DNA of 64,000 nucleotides from Dysgonomonas sp. PF1-14 (GCF_029892965.1 NZ_JARXWN010000011.1:1-64000); one strand, 5' to 3'; counted from the first letter of the stretch, positions 26,059-36,480 are shown. Notes: generated by a model not told the origin, from the sequence alone. Numbers and translations: made by a program.

Positions 26059-29000
26059 TTAAAAACCTAATCTAACAGACATAGTAAACTGCCTAGGTAC
26101 AGGTGCTGCAACTCCTCCTGATTGCACAAACTCCGGATCTTGTCCGTTCAATTTCTTATCTGCATACAATAGAAATAGGTTTGTTGCTAAGAATCTGAGT
26201 GACGCGTTTTTAACGTGAGGTCCTAACCATGCTTTTGGTACATCATAATTCAATGAAATATCTTTCAAGCGAATGAAGTCTCCTTTGGCTACGCGTGCGC
26301 TTGAGTAGTTGTATGTGCTATAAGCATTGGTCATATTGTTGTACTTACTGTATTGACGAGAGCTCAATATTACAGGAATATCGGTGTATTCTTCATCACC
26401 TGGTATTATCCAGCGGTTCTTAAATTCTTTTGGTGTTGCTGTTAAATCGGTATAACGTGCTCTGAATACAGGGTTTAACCGTATAATGTTTCCAAACGAA
26501 TAGGTGAAAAATATTCCAAACGAAAAGTTTTTATAACGGAATGTATTCTGGAATCCACCGTGTGTAGTAGGTTCTTTGGGACCTTCATATTTCAAGTATC
26601 CGAGTTTGTCCGGATCACTCATTTGCAGGTTTATACCTGTAGTTGTCTCTTTGCCATTTTCGTCTAAGAATATAGGTAGACCAACCTCATTCAATCCGAC
26701 AAACGGAACAGAGAATATACCGCGTTGAGGATACCCCTCAAGTGGTGCTACACCTCTAACCAGACTGAAAACTCTGGTGCCGGAAGTTATAAGTTTTGTA
26801 ATTTTAGTTTTGGAGTGACTGAATATAAAGTCTGTAGTCCAACTAAAATCTTTCGTCTGTATATTCTTGGTTTTTAATGTCGCCTCAATTCCCCATGTGC
26901 TCATTTCGGCATCATTAGCACGTTTCATAATTTCTCCACCTACACCCCAAGAATTGACATATCCGATAAGGTCATAGTTGTTTCTATCGTACCAACTAAA
27001 ATCTAGATTTATGCGGTTATTGACAAATCCGGCCTGAAGGTTTAAACTCAACTCGTGTTTCTTTTCATAGGTCAGTTCTGTATTGGCCAGATAATTTATT
27101 CTTAAACCGGTTTCCCGTATATCTGTAAACGGACGATATGGATTATATGCACCAATTTCAATTTCGCTACTGGACATAGAGCCCGGAGGTAAATCCCCGG
27201 TCATACTGTAGCTACCTTTGATTTGTAAATGGGAAACAGCAGGTTGCCATTTTTTGAAGAATTCTTCTTCATAAATATTCCATCCTAAACCAATATTCCA
27301 TGTTGGAAGCCAACGGGCGCTTTTTGATCTACCCAATCTGTTGGATCCCTCGTAGCGTACTGTCCCCGATAATACATATTTGCCTAAGTAGCTATACGTT
27401 CCCTGAGCAACATACGCGGCATTTCTTGTTCGTCCGTTAACCATTCCGTAATATGAGCTGCCTTGTTCTATTCCTTGTTTGAAATACTCATATACATAAA
27501 ATGGAATTTCACCCATTGAATATTGCATTCCCCATCCTGTAAAATTAGCTTCCGATCTGTTTGCTGAATTCAGCTCCATACTGGCAAATGCGTTAATAAT
27601 ATGTACATCGTTAATTGTTTGATTCCAATCGGCTGATAAGCGCATGTCATAACCGATCATTTTGTTATCATTACGGTACCAGATACCGCCATTAGGCAAA
27701 ATAGTAACCGGAAGTTCGTATGGATAATCAGGATTCTTATACAGTAGCGGATTTGTTTTTTGTATAGTAGGATCATCCATTGCTCTATATGATTTTGCCT
27801 GATTTGAGTCATCATAAATATGATGATCTCTAGTGGTCAGGTCATATTTGAATGCACCCAGTCCTCTTAATGTAAGGTTTGATATTGGACTGTAAGTAAT
27901 TTCAGCCTGTAATTTTAGTGTTGACACATCATATTCCATCCTGTTATTCTCCAATTCATGTATAATATTGAAAGGAGCATAGTTTGATTGATAGAATTCA
28001 TTCGCATCCAAAGCTCTTGATGTATTCAGGGCGTAACTATACGGGTTAATATCAAAATCTCTCTTTACCTGTCCTGTCACAGCATTTACATCAGATGATA
28101 TTGTTCCCGGTGCTTTTTGGTTACGGTATTGTCCCATAGCGCCGATCTTGAAAGATAGGTTATGCAAAACTTTATGTGTTGCATTTATATTGGCTGTATA
28201 ACGTTTTACATTACTTTGTTTGTACCATCCCGGATCAAGCATAGCTCCTAGAGATGCGTATATCGTAGATTTTTCGGAGCCTGTTGAAATACTTATTGTA
28301 TGATTGTGCATAACACTATTTTGAAAAAGCTCATCAAACCAGTTTGTATTCCTCATCTCAGCCTGTCTGAGGTAAGCGTTTGCCGCTTCCTGTGAATGGT
28401 CGAGCATGAAAGTGCCGGTAGCAGGATTGTATGTGTTCATTAACTGATACATTTTTCCATATATTCCACTGTCTGCAGAACGAAACGACTGAGCAAAACT
28501 TAGCCATCCTTTCGATTCCATTTCCCTGTAAATACCCATCTGTTGCTGAGAATCCATTATATTGAAATCACGGTACATAGGCTTAACCCTTATAGAGAAT
28601 TCTCCTGTATAATTAATGGAATGTTGTCCAGGTACTCCTCTCTTCGTGGTAATAACGATCACACCACCCATAGCTCGTGCTCCATATACTGAAGTTGCAG
28701 ATCCATCTTTCAGAATTTGGATATCGGCAATGTCTTCAGCATTTATCCCCGCTATGGCCGAACTGATCAATGTATTGGCATTCCCTGAGGATAAATCGTC
28801 AGCACTCACATTGATAGCATCTTCCATAATAACTCCGTCAACAACCCATAATGGTTTTGAGTCTCCATAAATGGAAGTGGCTCCACGCACTCGGATAACC
28901 GGAGCAGCACCGAATGTCCCCGATACATTTTGAATAGAAACCCCTGCTGAACGGCCTTCTAATGCACGGGTTATTTCAGGCATACCGTCTATCTTAATAT

Positions 29001-29385
29001 CTTCGCTTCTCAACCGGTCTGTAGCTCCTGTAAATAAACGTTTATCCATAGCTGTCATTCCGGTAACGACAACTTCACTCAGTTCTGTTGCAGAAGATTT
29101 CATCTGAACTTTCATATCAGGGCTTATTTTCACATCTATTGTTTCGTAGCCCACATAAGTAAATGTTAATGCAGTCACTGATCTTGCGACTGATAACTGA
29201 AACTTGCCATCAACGTCTGTCATCGTTGCAGTAGTAGTCCCTTTCACTGCTACTGTCGCACCAATAATAGGATCTCCGGACTCATCTACTACAGACCCTT
29301 TCACTACTTGAGTTTGGGCTAGGGTTATACCTATTCCCAAAAACAAAAATAGGGTAATAATTCCCAATTTTTTCATAAGCGCCAT
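26059..29385 (-). CDS. SusC/RagA family TonB-dependent outer-membrane transporter
   Basis: A 1108-residue transporter. A signal peptide (the ATG at codon 4, MKKLGIITLFLFLGIGITLAQ, is an equally likely start) is followed by a carboxypeptidase-like domain (VVKGSVVDESGDPIIGATVAVKG), a plug domain (PLWVVDGVIMED, IQILKDGSATSVYGARAMGGVI) and a 22-strand-type barrel ending in FTMSVRLGF with terminal Phe. It imports a bulky substrate with SusD using TonB energy. There is no N-terminal STN domain, so direct anti-sigma signalling is unlikely; a divergent TPR-HTH regulator probably controls it. Confidence 0.96.
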   Translation of the reverse strand: MALMKKLGIITLFLFLGIGITLAQTQVVKGSVVDESGDPIIGATVAVKGTTTATMTDVDGKFQLSVARSVTALTFTYVGYETIDVKISPDMKVQMKSSATELSEVVVTGMTAMDKRLFTGATDRLRSEDIKIDGMPEITRALEGRSAGVSIQNVSGTFGAAPVIRVRGATSIYGDSKPLWVVDGVIMEDAINVSADDLSSGNANTLISSAIAGINAEDIADIQILKDGSATSVYGARAMGGVIVITTKRGVPGQHSINYTGEFSIRVKPMYRDFNIMDSQQQMGIYREMESKGWLSFAQSFRSADSGIYGKMYQLMNTYNPATGTFMLDHSQEAANAYLRQAEMRNTNWFDELFQNSVMHNHTISISTGSEKSTIYASLGAMLDPGWYKQSNVKRYTANINATHKVLHNLSFKIGAMGQYRNQKAPGTISSDVNAVTGQVKRDFDINPYSYALNTSRALDANEFYQSNYAPFNIIHELENNRMEYDVSTLKLQAEITYSPISNLTLRGLGAFKYDLTTRDHHIYDDSNQAKSYRAMDDPTIQKTNPLLYKNPDYPYELPVTILPNGGIWYRNDNKMIGYDMRLSADWNQTINDVHIINAFASMELNSANRSEANFTGWGMQYSMGEIPFYVYEYFKQGIEQGSSYYGMVNGRTRNAAYVAQGTYSYLGKYVLSGTVRYEGSNRLGRSKSARWLPTWNIGLGWNIYEEEFFKKWQPAVSHLQIKGSYSMTGDLPPGSMSSSEIEIGAYNPYRPFTDIRETGLRINYLANTELTYEKKHELSLNLQAGFVNNRINLDFSWYDRNNYDLIGYVNSWGVGGEIMKRANDAEMSTWGIEATLKTKNIQTKDFSWTTDFIFSHSKTKITKLITSGTRVFSLVRGVAPLEGYPQRGIFSVPFVGLNEVGLPIFLDENGKETTTGINLQMSDPDKLGYLKYEGPKEPTTHGGFQNTFRYKNFSFGIFFTYSFGNIIRLNPVFRARYTDLTATPKEFKNRWIIPGDEEYTDIPVILSSRQYSKYNNMTNAYSTYNYSSARVAKGDFIRLKDISLNYDVPKAWLGPHVKNASLRFLATNLFLLYADKKLNGQDPEFVQSGGVAAPVPRQFTMSVRLGF

Positions 29386-29466
29386 TAAGTTTAAGGTTTA
29401 AAAACTCGTGTATTTAGTATGTGATACTTAACATATTTTGTACCTTACTCTATTTTTTAAAACAAT

Positions 29467-29504
29467 AAAGGATAACCGTCTATTTCTATAGACGGTTATC
29501 CTTT
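29467..29504 (-). promoter_or_regulatory. Strong hairpin in the susC leader (terminator-like)
   Basis: A perfect 17-bp stem (AAAGGATAACCGTCTAT and its complement, 4-base loop) lies about 80 bases upstream of susC. On the minus strand it is followed by TTTATTGTTTT, so it could terminate transcription before susC. A possible -7 box, TAAATTTG, on the minus strand at 29775-29782 would give a leader of about 390 bases. The remaining 29505-30045 sequence is AT-rich with no gene I can support. Confidence 0.6.
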
Positions 29505-30045
29505 TGCATATACTGTGTGTAAATAAGGGTTTTATCTCTCTCTAGTAAAATAGCTCTAACTCCCAAATTTTCAATAAGAAAGTTTGGGTAGTGTGTTGAA
29601 TTATTTATAGATATATTTGATGTTTTCATATTATCTTAACACTTATTTTCAGATTTGATTATTTATAAGGAGTATTGATAATAGATAAGAATACTTTTAG
29701 TTGCTTGCTACTTGATAAATTGAAAGATAATAGATGTTCTTGTTTCAACTATTTATGTTGGAGTCTCGTTTATACAAATTTAATCATATTTTCAGGTTAA
29801 TTAACGGATATACCATGCAAAGTAGATGTTGAAAATTCAAAAAAGCAATAAATGTATTGATTAGTAGGTGAATACGAGAATGGGGTTTGTGTAATAAAGT
29901 AGATTTTTATTTGGGAGGTAATGTAAAAAAAACTAAATTTAAGGTCTCGGATTGGATTTTTCATACATGCAATTTGATAGCAAAGTAGTGATTATTGTAT
30001 AAAAATAGCTCGTTTCAATATTTAAAATTTATCTATAATTATAAT

Positions 30046-31650
30046 ATGAAGAACATCGTCATTGCAATATTATTTATATTCGGATCTTTCAATTTTCATT
30101 CAAGAGGATCAGATCTCCTTAGAACTCTTGATAAAGAAATTTCCCGACGCCATGTATATATGGATATAAAAGAGTCCAGAATAGATAGCCTGAAGAGATT
30201 GATAAAAAAAGGTATAACATTAAATGATGAATATAATATCAATAAGCAAATATTCAAAGAATATTATACGTACAAATATGACTCAGCCATATATTATATA
30301 AGCAAAAATAGGGAAATTGCAGATCGGCTCGCAAACAACAATTATAAAGACGAGAGCAGAATATATATATCCAAATTACTATCGACAGCCGGCCTGATCA
30401 ATGAATCAATGGTTAATATTTCTCAACTGGACCGTGCAAAATTAGACAGTTCGTTACTCCTTACCTACTACGAAACTATGGAAGGTATATACTATATCGC
30501 GAAAAGTTATTCAAACGACAGTATATTTGCTCCTCAATATGAAAAAATAGAACGAACATATATAGATTCTGTATATAGCTTGCTGCCTGAAGGTTCTACT
30601 ATGCAAGCATACTACAACGGATATAAACTATTTAAGGATTACCGGCTGGAAGAAGCGAAGGAGGTACTTCTTAATTTACTGAACGAGCTGCCTGAAAATG
30701 TAAGGTCGCATGCTATTGTATGTAGTAACTTGGCCTCTATAAATAGATTGCAGGGAAACTATGGCGATTATGAAAAATACCTTATACTGGCTGCAATATC
30801 CGATCAGATATGTGCATTGAAGGAGAACATAGCTCTGCAAAGGCTGGCTGTCTTTCTATCGCAAAACAACCCCGAAGAATTATCCCGCGCATATCAGTAC
30901 ATCAACTATTCGATGGAGGACGCTAACTTCTATAACAATCGGTTACGTACTGTACAGGTGGCTCAGAATATGCCTGTCATCATCAAGGCGTACCAATTGG
31001 TAGGTGAGAATAAGAATCGTAATTTGCGTGCATCATTGGTGACAATAAGTATTCTGTTTCTGGCTTTGATAGGACTGTTGGTATATGTGTACAGACAAGT
31101 ACAAATAGTAAAGAAGAATAAGAAGAATCTGCATGCTCTGAATGAAGAGTTAAATAAACTAAACGATAGGCTGCAAAGCGCAAACCGGGTCAGGGAAGAA
31201 TCTATCAGTCTTTTTATTGACCTGAGCTCTTCATACCTTAATAAGATGGACTCATTCAGGGAAACTGTAAAAAGGAAGATACTGGCTAAACAGATTGATG
31301 ATCTCTATTCAATGAGTGATACATCTGAATCAGTACAGTCTGTACAAAACTCATTCTTACAGATTTTTGACAATGCCTTTCTAAGGCTTTACCCCGATTT
31401 TCTGGAAAAATTTAACAGACTGCTTTCCGACAAAGGGAAAGTTAAGCTGAAAAAGGGTGAACTTCTAAACTCCGAACTACGTGTATTCGCTTTAATAAAA
31501 CTAGGTATATGCGACAGTTCCAAAATAGCATCACTTCTGCACTTCTCGCCGCAAACCGTATACAATTACAGGAATAAGATCAAGAACAACTCTGTAGTAG
31601 ACAGGAATAACTTTGAGAAATATGTACAGGAGATAGGGGAGATAATGTAA
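30046..31650 (+). CDS. TPR-TM-HTH membrane regulator (DUF6377-like)
   Basis: About 534 residues from the ATG chosen here, which starts a signal peptide (MKNIVIAILFIFGSFNFHSRG); a TTG 51 bases upstream would precede it with AT-encoded residues. The periplasmic part is helical TPR-like. A membrane segment, LVTISILFLALIGLLVYVY, lies near residue 345, followed by a coiled coil (NKKNLHALNEELNKLNDRLQ) and a C-terminal HTH, LGICDSSKIASLLHFSPQTVYNYRNKIKN. This layout matches SusCD-linked membrane transcription regulators. Its divergence from the SusC locus suggests it senses the substrate and controls that operon. Confidence 0.85.
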   Translation: MKNIVIAILFIFGSFNFHSRGSDLLRTLDKEISRRHVYMDIKESRIDSLKRLIKKGITLNDEYNINKQIFKEYYTYKYDSAIYYISKNREIADRLANNNYKDESRIYISKLLSTAGLINESMVNISQLDRAKLDSSLLLTYYETMEGIYYIAKSYSNDSIFAPQYEKIERTYIDSVYSLLPEGSTMQAYYNGYKLFKDYRLEEAKEVLLNLLNELPENVRSHAIVCSNLASINRLQGNYGDYEKYLILAAISDQICALKENIALQRLAVFLSQNNPEELSRAYQYINYSMEDANFYNNRLRTVQVAQNMPVIIKAYQLVGENKNRNLRASLVTISILFLALIGLLVYVYRQVQIVKKNKKNLHALNEELNKLNDRLQSANRVREESISLFIDLSSSYLNKMDSFRETVKRKILAKQIDDLYSMSDTSESVQSVQNSFLQIFDNAFLRLYPDFLEKFNRLLSDKGKVKLKKGELLNSELRVFALIKLGICDSSKIASLLHFSPQTVYNYRNKIKNNSVVDRNNFEKYVQEIGEIM

Positions 31651-31660
31651 TTTCCTCCTT

Positions 31661-32272
31661 TCACAATAACTTAAAAGTGTAGCCTTGTTCCTTGAGCCAT
31701 TCTATACTCTTAGGCAGGGCATACTTCATGTTCACCTCAGCTTTTAGTGAGTCGTGGAATACAATGATAGACCCGTCGCGGGTATATTTTTTTACATTCC
31801 CGAAAACCTTTTCCGGCGTTTGCCGCTTACTGTAGTCGCGGGTCACCACATCCCACATGATGATCTTGTAATGTCTGCGAAGAGCAAAGAACTGAGTTAT
31901 CCGCATGTGTCCGTGTGGCGGACGAAACATATCAGACTCTATATAATCGGATGCTTTGAAAGTATTATCTATATACCGCTTCGAGAATTTGCGGACACCC
32001 TGTACATGGTTGAAGGTATGATTGCCTACACGATGTCCCCTGTCGAGCACCATCTTATAAATGTCGGGATGCTTCCGTACATTGTCGCCTACACAGAAGA
32101 ATGTCGCTTTTATGCCATATTTATCCAGCAAGTCCAGTACCCAAGGTGTTACTTCGGGTATGGGGCCGTCATCAAATGTCAGATAAACTGTCTTTTCGCC
32201 CTCTACAGGTTTTCTCCAATATGCTCCGGGAAAGAGCAGTCTATACAATTTAGGAGGTTGTTCTATAAACAT
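31661..32272 (-). CDS. Polysaccharide deacetylase (NodB domain)
   Basis: A 203-residue carbohydrate esterase 4-type protein. YLTFDDGPIPEVTPWVL carries the catalytic Asp and metal Asp; ATFFCVGDNVRKHPD and VGNHTFNHV supply the metal His residues; FRPPHG is motif 3; the late motif IIVFHDSLKAE has the catalytic His. There is no clear signal peptide, so it may act in the cytoplasm or be anchored otherwise. Likely substrate: N-acetylated sugar in peptidoglycan or a surface glycan. Confidence 0.88.
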   Translation of the reverse strand: MFIEQPPKLYRLLFPGAYWRKPVEGEKTVYLTFDDGPIPEVTPWVLDLLDKYGIKATFFCVGDNVRKHPDIYKMVLDRGHRVGNHTFNHVQGVRKFSKRYIDNTFKASDYIESDMFRPPHGHMRITQFFALRRHYKIIMWDVVTRDYSKRQTPEKVFGNVKKYTRDGSIIVFHDSLKAEVNMKYALPKSIEWLKEQGYTFKLL

Positions 32273-32338
32273 AACAAACCATTATAAAGCAATGGATCTC
32301 AATAGGTTTTCCCGTTAAGATCCATTGTCCTATATACT

Positions 32339-35300
32339 TTATTTAGTATTGTAATATTTCTGTAATAGTTCGGGGTTATATTTCTGCATCAATCCGGCAG
32401 TACGCTCCATCAATGCCTCATCTTCTTTCTTTATGGCCGAGTCTTGACTCAGGATAGCGCCCCTCATTGTCATCTGCATCAGATGGTCGAGTGGATGGCT
32501 TCTATCCCCGAAGCTAACCCTGTTGTTCATAAACACTTCTGTCTGGTTGAAGATGTTGTCCATAAAGGCTTTATACTTAGCCCTGTCGTAGCGGCGATAT
32601 ATATCCAATATTTGTATCTTCATATTGGTCAGCTCCCGGATGTCGTTGCTACAGCTGGTCATATCGCTTTGCCTCATGCTGGCATACCATTGCAGGCTTC
32701 CATCTGCCCTGTATAGGATTTCGTCTATTATTTTCTGTCCTTTCTCAGGGTGTCCGAGCTGATAATAAGCATCGGCAAATGTAATAGACTCTCCACCTCT
32801 GGGCACTGTATTACCCGGAAGCACTTCGACACATCTGTCGAGAGCTATTAATGCACGTTCGTTATCACCTTTTTCCAGTAAGGCTGTAATCAGGTAAGAG
32901 AACATCATTCTGAATGTGCGGCACATTCTCAGGTTATTTTCATCCAGATATACCTTCGGATTTTCGATCCCCCCCCATTTATATTTGTTCACCAGATTGT
33001 CGAACGACGCATCTACATTTACAGCAGTACTGTCTATGATGCCCGGAGTAATGCGGTAGTTGATACCCTCCAGCATCGACTGGTCTATCAGTTGCAGAGG
33101 AGCCTCGCCAATAGTGATGGCGTAATACATAGGGCGTTTCCAGTCATCCTTATTTATGTTGTTCAGCATTTCCAGTATCATGATCTCCTGTCTGTAGATG
33201 CCGCCTTTATTGTCGCCCATGTTAAATACCATCTCAGTCTGAGGTTTTGCACCCAGAGCCTTCCAGTCTACTTTGGCTGTATCGATAGGCATTTTGAAAA
33301 TACTGCTCGGAACCACCACGCCTTTGTCGATCCAAGGATTACGCGGAGCATAGTTGTCTTTTGTTCTCAGTATATCCAGTACATCGTCCAGAAGCATGGT
33401 GTCTTTAAACGCTTTGACGTCATAAAAATCATTGAAGTTTATACGGCTCAGCATATTTTCGTTCGAGCCTCTGAATTCCCTCATGATAACGCTCTCTATA
33501 TCTTTTTTCGACAATACGTATGCCGATTGGCCTTTCGATCCCTGATAACGGTCTTCTTCCCATTCGATAGGCAGAGGAGGCGAGTCGTAAGCCTGACGGC
33601 GCATCTGGTCTACATACCAGTCTGTTTGCAGGTAGCTGAGGTTGGTTACACGTACATCGGTGCGGAAACCTTCTACTTCCTGTGCATACCACAACGGGAA
33701 TGTATCGTTGTCACCCATTGTAAACAATATACTGTTAGGCTCGCAACCACGCAGATAGTTCTGTCCGAAGTCGCGCATTGTATATCTGCCCGAACGGTCG
33801 TGATCGTCCCAGTTCTGACTTGCCATCTGTATAGGGATAAAGAGTGTAACCACTGTGGCTACAGCCGCCGCAGGTATCTCCGGCAATACCTTTTTCAACA
33901 GATTCCAGACGAATGCAACTCCGAACCCTATCCATATACAGAATGCATAGAACGATCCGGCATAAGCATAGTCGCGTTCGCGCGGCTCGAATGGTTGCTG
34001 GTTGAGGTACACGATGATGGCTATACCTGTCATAAAGAACAGCATAAAGGTAACAAGGAATTGTTGCTCACCTTTCTTACCCCTTGTCAGCTGGAATGCA
34101 ATACCCAGAATACCCAGAATCAGCGGGAGCATATAATATTTATTGTGACCTTTGTTCTCGGCTATATCGGGCGGCAGATTACCTTGAGGCCCGCGTCCCA
34201 GTAGTTCGTCTACGAAACTGATACCTGTAATCCAGTTACCGTTGCTCAGGTTTCCGACCGATTGTACATCGTTCTGGCGGCCCGAGAAGTTCCACATGAA
34301 ATAGCGGAAGTACATAAAGTTGAGCTGATAATCGAAGAAGAATCTCAGATTTTCCATCATGGTAGGAGCCACAGAAGTGTCTTTGATTCCTGCCCATATC
34401 TGATATCCCATAACATGTCTTCTTTCGGTCGAGTACATACGAGGCATAAACATCGTTTTGTCGTATCCGTAAGTCGGGATCGTTCCGGTTACAACATACT
34501 CGTCTTTCTGATCAGGTGATTTCTTCACCACTTTGTCGTAAGTCTTCTTTTCACTTACCGGTGCTTCCAGTCTGCCTTCGTTGTTTCTGAGTTCGCTCGA
34601 AGCATAAGTTTTACCATAAAACAATGGTCTGTCGCCATACTGCTCGCGGTTGAGGTAACTTGCCAGTGTAAACACATTCTCCGGTGAGTTCTGATCCATC
34701 GGAGTATTAGCTATAGAGCGTATCGGTATCAGTGCAAATGACGAATATCCGATAAGGATAACCATCAGGCAAAGTATAGTTGTATTCAGAAATCTGACAT
34801 TAACGCCTTTGTAAACAAAAAGAAATGCTGCAAGAGCGATGAACAGGACAATCCACAATAGAGCATTGTCTCCGATGAAAATTACGCCCCCTAGCGACAT
34901 ACAAAAGATAAAGGCAATTTTAGCGCGGTTCATATCGCCTTTTGGCGATAACGTTTCGTATAATCCCCATGCAATGGCAAGCACTACTAATAGGATGTAC
35001 ACAAGCGATCCGCTATTGTACGACATTCCTAAAGAGTTTACAAACAGCATTTCGAACCAGCCGCCTACTCTTGTAAATCCCGGTATGATACCGTACATCA
35101 GCACAACAATGAGGAATACTGACACTACTAATGCTATCACTGTACCTTTCAGGTCGATGTCTTTTGCTTTCTTGAAATAATATACCAGTCCTATTGCCGG
35201 AATACAAAGTAGGTTCAGCAGATGGACTCCGATAGACAATCCCATTGCGTAGGCTATCAGCACCAGCCATTTGTCCGAACCCGGCTGGTCGGCTCTGTTT

Positions 35301-35797
35301 TCCCATTTCAGTATCAGCCAGAATACAAGGGCTGTAAACATGGACGAGTAGGCGTAAACTTCACCCTCTACGGCCGAGAACCAGAATGTATCGGTAAAGG
35401 TATATGTAAGTGCACCGATCAGACCACTACCGATGATAGCGATTGTCTGACCAAGAGTCATTTCTTTTTCAGTATCGGTATATATGAGTTTCTTTGCAAG
35501 ATGTGTTATAGTCCAGAACAGAAACAGTATTGTCAATGCACTCAATATCCCCGACATGGCATTCACCATCATTGCCACCTGGCTGGGATCGGATGCAAAC
35601 AGTGAGAAAAATTTACCTGTTAACATAAAAAACGGAGCGCCCGGCGGGTGTCCTACTTCGAGTTTGTATGCCGATGTGATAAACTCTCCACAATCCCAGA
35701 AGCTGGCTGTAGGCTCTATAGTCATCAGGTAAACGACCGCAGCCACAGCAAAACTGAACCAACCGAAAATGTTGTTTATCAGGTTATATTTTTTCAT
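32339..35797 (-). CDS. DUF2723 membrane protein (GT117/TMEM260-like)
   Basis: A 1152-residue integral membrane protein. The N-terminus has the DUF2723 signature FWDCGEFITSAYKLEVGHPPGAPFF in the first loop, whose Asp/Glu are thought to be catalytic in this GT-C-like family. About 12 membrane segments follow, to residue 650, then a large soluble C-terminal part with TPR-like helices (about 960-1150). In Bacteroidota the family is widespread and linked to protein O-glycosylation; human TMEM260 is an O-mannosyltransferase. The specific donor and target are unknown. Confidence 0.88.
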   Translation of the reverse strand: MKKYNLINNIFGWFSFAVAAVVYLMTIEPTASFWDCGEFITSAYKLEVGHPPGAPFFMLTGKFFSLFASDPSQVAMMVNAMSGILSALTILFLFWTITHLAKKLIYTDTEKEMTLGQTIAIIGSGLIGALTYTFTDTFWFSAVEGEVYAYSSMFTALVFWLILKWENRADQPGSDKWLVLIAYAMGLSIGVHLLNLLCIPAIGLVYYFKKAKDIDLKGTVIALVVSVFLIVVLMYGIIPGFTRVGGWFEMLFVNSLGMSYNSGSLVYILLVVLAIAWGLYETLSPKGDMNRAKIAFIFCMSLGGVIFIGDNALLWIVLFIALAAFLFVYKGVNVRFLNTTILCLMVILIGYSSFALIPIRSIANTPMDQNSPENVFTLASYLNREQYGDRPLFYGKTYASSELRNNEGRLEAPVSEKKTYDKVVKKSPDQKDEYVVTGTIPTYGYDKTMFMPRMYSTERRHVMGYQIWAGIKDTSVAPTMMENLRFFFDYQLNFMYFRYFMWNFSGRQNDVQSVGNLSNGNWITGISFVDELLGRGPQGNLPPDIAENKGHNKYYMLPLILGILGIAFQLTRGKKGEQQFLVTFMLFFMTGIAIIVYLNQQPFEPRERDYAYAGSFYAFCIWIGFGVAFVWNLLKKVLPEIPAAAVATVVTLFIPIQMASQNWDDHDRSGRYTMRDFGQNYLRGCEPNSILFTMGDNDTFPLWYAQEVEGFRTDVRVTNLSYLQTDWYVDQMRRQAYDSPPLPIEWEEDRYQGSKGQSAYVLSKKDIESVIMREFRGSNENMLSRINFNDFYDVKAFKDTMLLDDVLDILRTKDNYAPRNPWIDKGVVVPSSIFKMPIDTAKVDWKALGAKPQTEMVFNMGDNKGGIYRQEIMILEMLNNINKDDWKRPMYYAITIGEAPLQLIDQSMLEGINYRITPGIIDSTAVNVDASFDNLVNKYKWGGIENPKVYLDENNLRMCRTFRMMFSYLITALLEKGDNERALIALDRCVEVLPGNTVPRGGESITFADAYYQLGHPEKGQKIIDEILYRADGSLQWYASMRQSDMTSCSNDIRELTNMKIQILDIYRRYDRAKYKAFMDNIFNQTEVFMNNRVSFGDRSHPLDHLMQMTMRGAILSQDSAIKKEDEALMERTAGLMQKYNPELLQKYYNTK

Positions 35798-35951
35798 AAT
35801 GCAACAGGTGTATAATATTAAATTGCTTAATTAAGCTGTTGTTTTTTATATATTTGGGTGCAAAGATAGTTAAAAGGCTGAAAGTATTGTTTCACCTCGC
35901 TTTGTTTTTACTTTTTAAATTAAAAAACTTCTTAAAATGTCAGGGTCGAAA

Positions 35952-35970
35952 TTTTAACTAAAACCTGACA
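35952..35970 (-). repeat. 19-bp repeat, third copy
   Basis: On the minus strand TGTCAGGTTTTAGTTAAAA is identical to the two copies at 5950-5968 and 6067-6085. Just upstream TGTCAGG (35938) faces it, forming a short inverted pair. It sits 25 bases before MITE-A copy 2. Confidence 0.6.
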
Positions 35971-35995
35971 TTCTTCACAAATTTATTAGTCTTAA

Positions 35996-36177
35996 GAGCC
36001 TGTTTAAATTTTATTCGTTTAGGTTTTCAGCACTATTTTTGGAATGATTTTTTCTTATCTGAAGCGCGAATAGCGGGCTATTCAAGCTGAAGAAAGGGGA
36101 AAATCGGACAAAAAGAGACTGAAAATGAACGAAAAAAGAACGATAACAAAATGTTTTGGTAAAATTTAAACAGGCTC
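35996..36177 (-). mobile_element. MITE-A copy 2 (182 bp)
   Basis: It is the inverted counterpart of the element at 4888-5069, same length, differing by one base (GAGCC here, GAGCT there, at the same end). Flanks are TAA on the left and TTA on the right, so this copy does not show a perfect direct duplication. Terminal repeats GAGCCTGTTTAAATTTTA are perfect in this copy. No coding potential. Confidence 0.85.
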
Positions 36178-36352
36178 TTAGTTTTAGTTACACTCTGTTT
36201 CGCTGAGCGATGTTTCTAGCCTGCTAGTTTATAATCGGCTTTTGTCAGGGCATCCCTTGCGGGTTCGCCCCTATAGCATTCCCTTTTTTTATATCCTAAT
36301 TGCTCTCTTTGTCGCTTCCCTCTGAGGCAGGGCTGTTTTTAAGCTCTACATG

Positions 36353-36475
36353 TTGCCACGCCTTTTAAGGTGGATTGGAGGTAATACCTAAAACGACTTT
36401 AGTCAAAATCTGTTTTGGCTAAAGCCATTTCGTAATGATCTACCTTATTCCTCCACTTAAAAGTGGGGCCAACTG
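36353..36475. repeat. Three-hairpin repeat R1, copy B (uninterrupted)
   Basis: It runs from TTGCCACGCCTTTTAAGG through GACTTTAGTC and GGCTAAAGCC-type short repeats to CCTCCACTTAAAAGTGGGG. It is the reverse complement in layout of copy A and lacks an insert, giving the empty site TTTTGACTAAAGTC. MITE-B starts 5 bases after its end. Confidence 0.7.
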
Positions 36476-36480
36476 ATTAA

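Noticed and set aside
29995-30045. TTG-initiated extension of the TPR-HTH regulator
   Set aside because: The next ATG (30046) starts a proper signal peptide; the extension is AT-rich noncoding-like sequence.
33092-34204. A 370-codon open frame on the plus strand
   Set aside because: It lies fully antisense to the DUF2723 gene, whose protein motifs are clear; its translation has no recognisable domain and is Cys/His/Tyr-rich as expected of an antisense frame.
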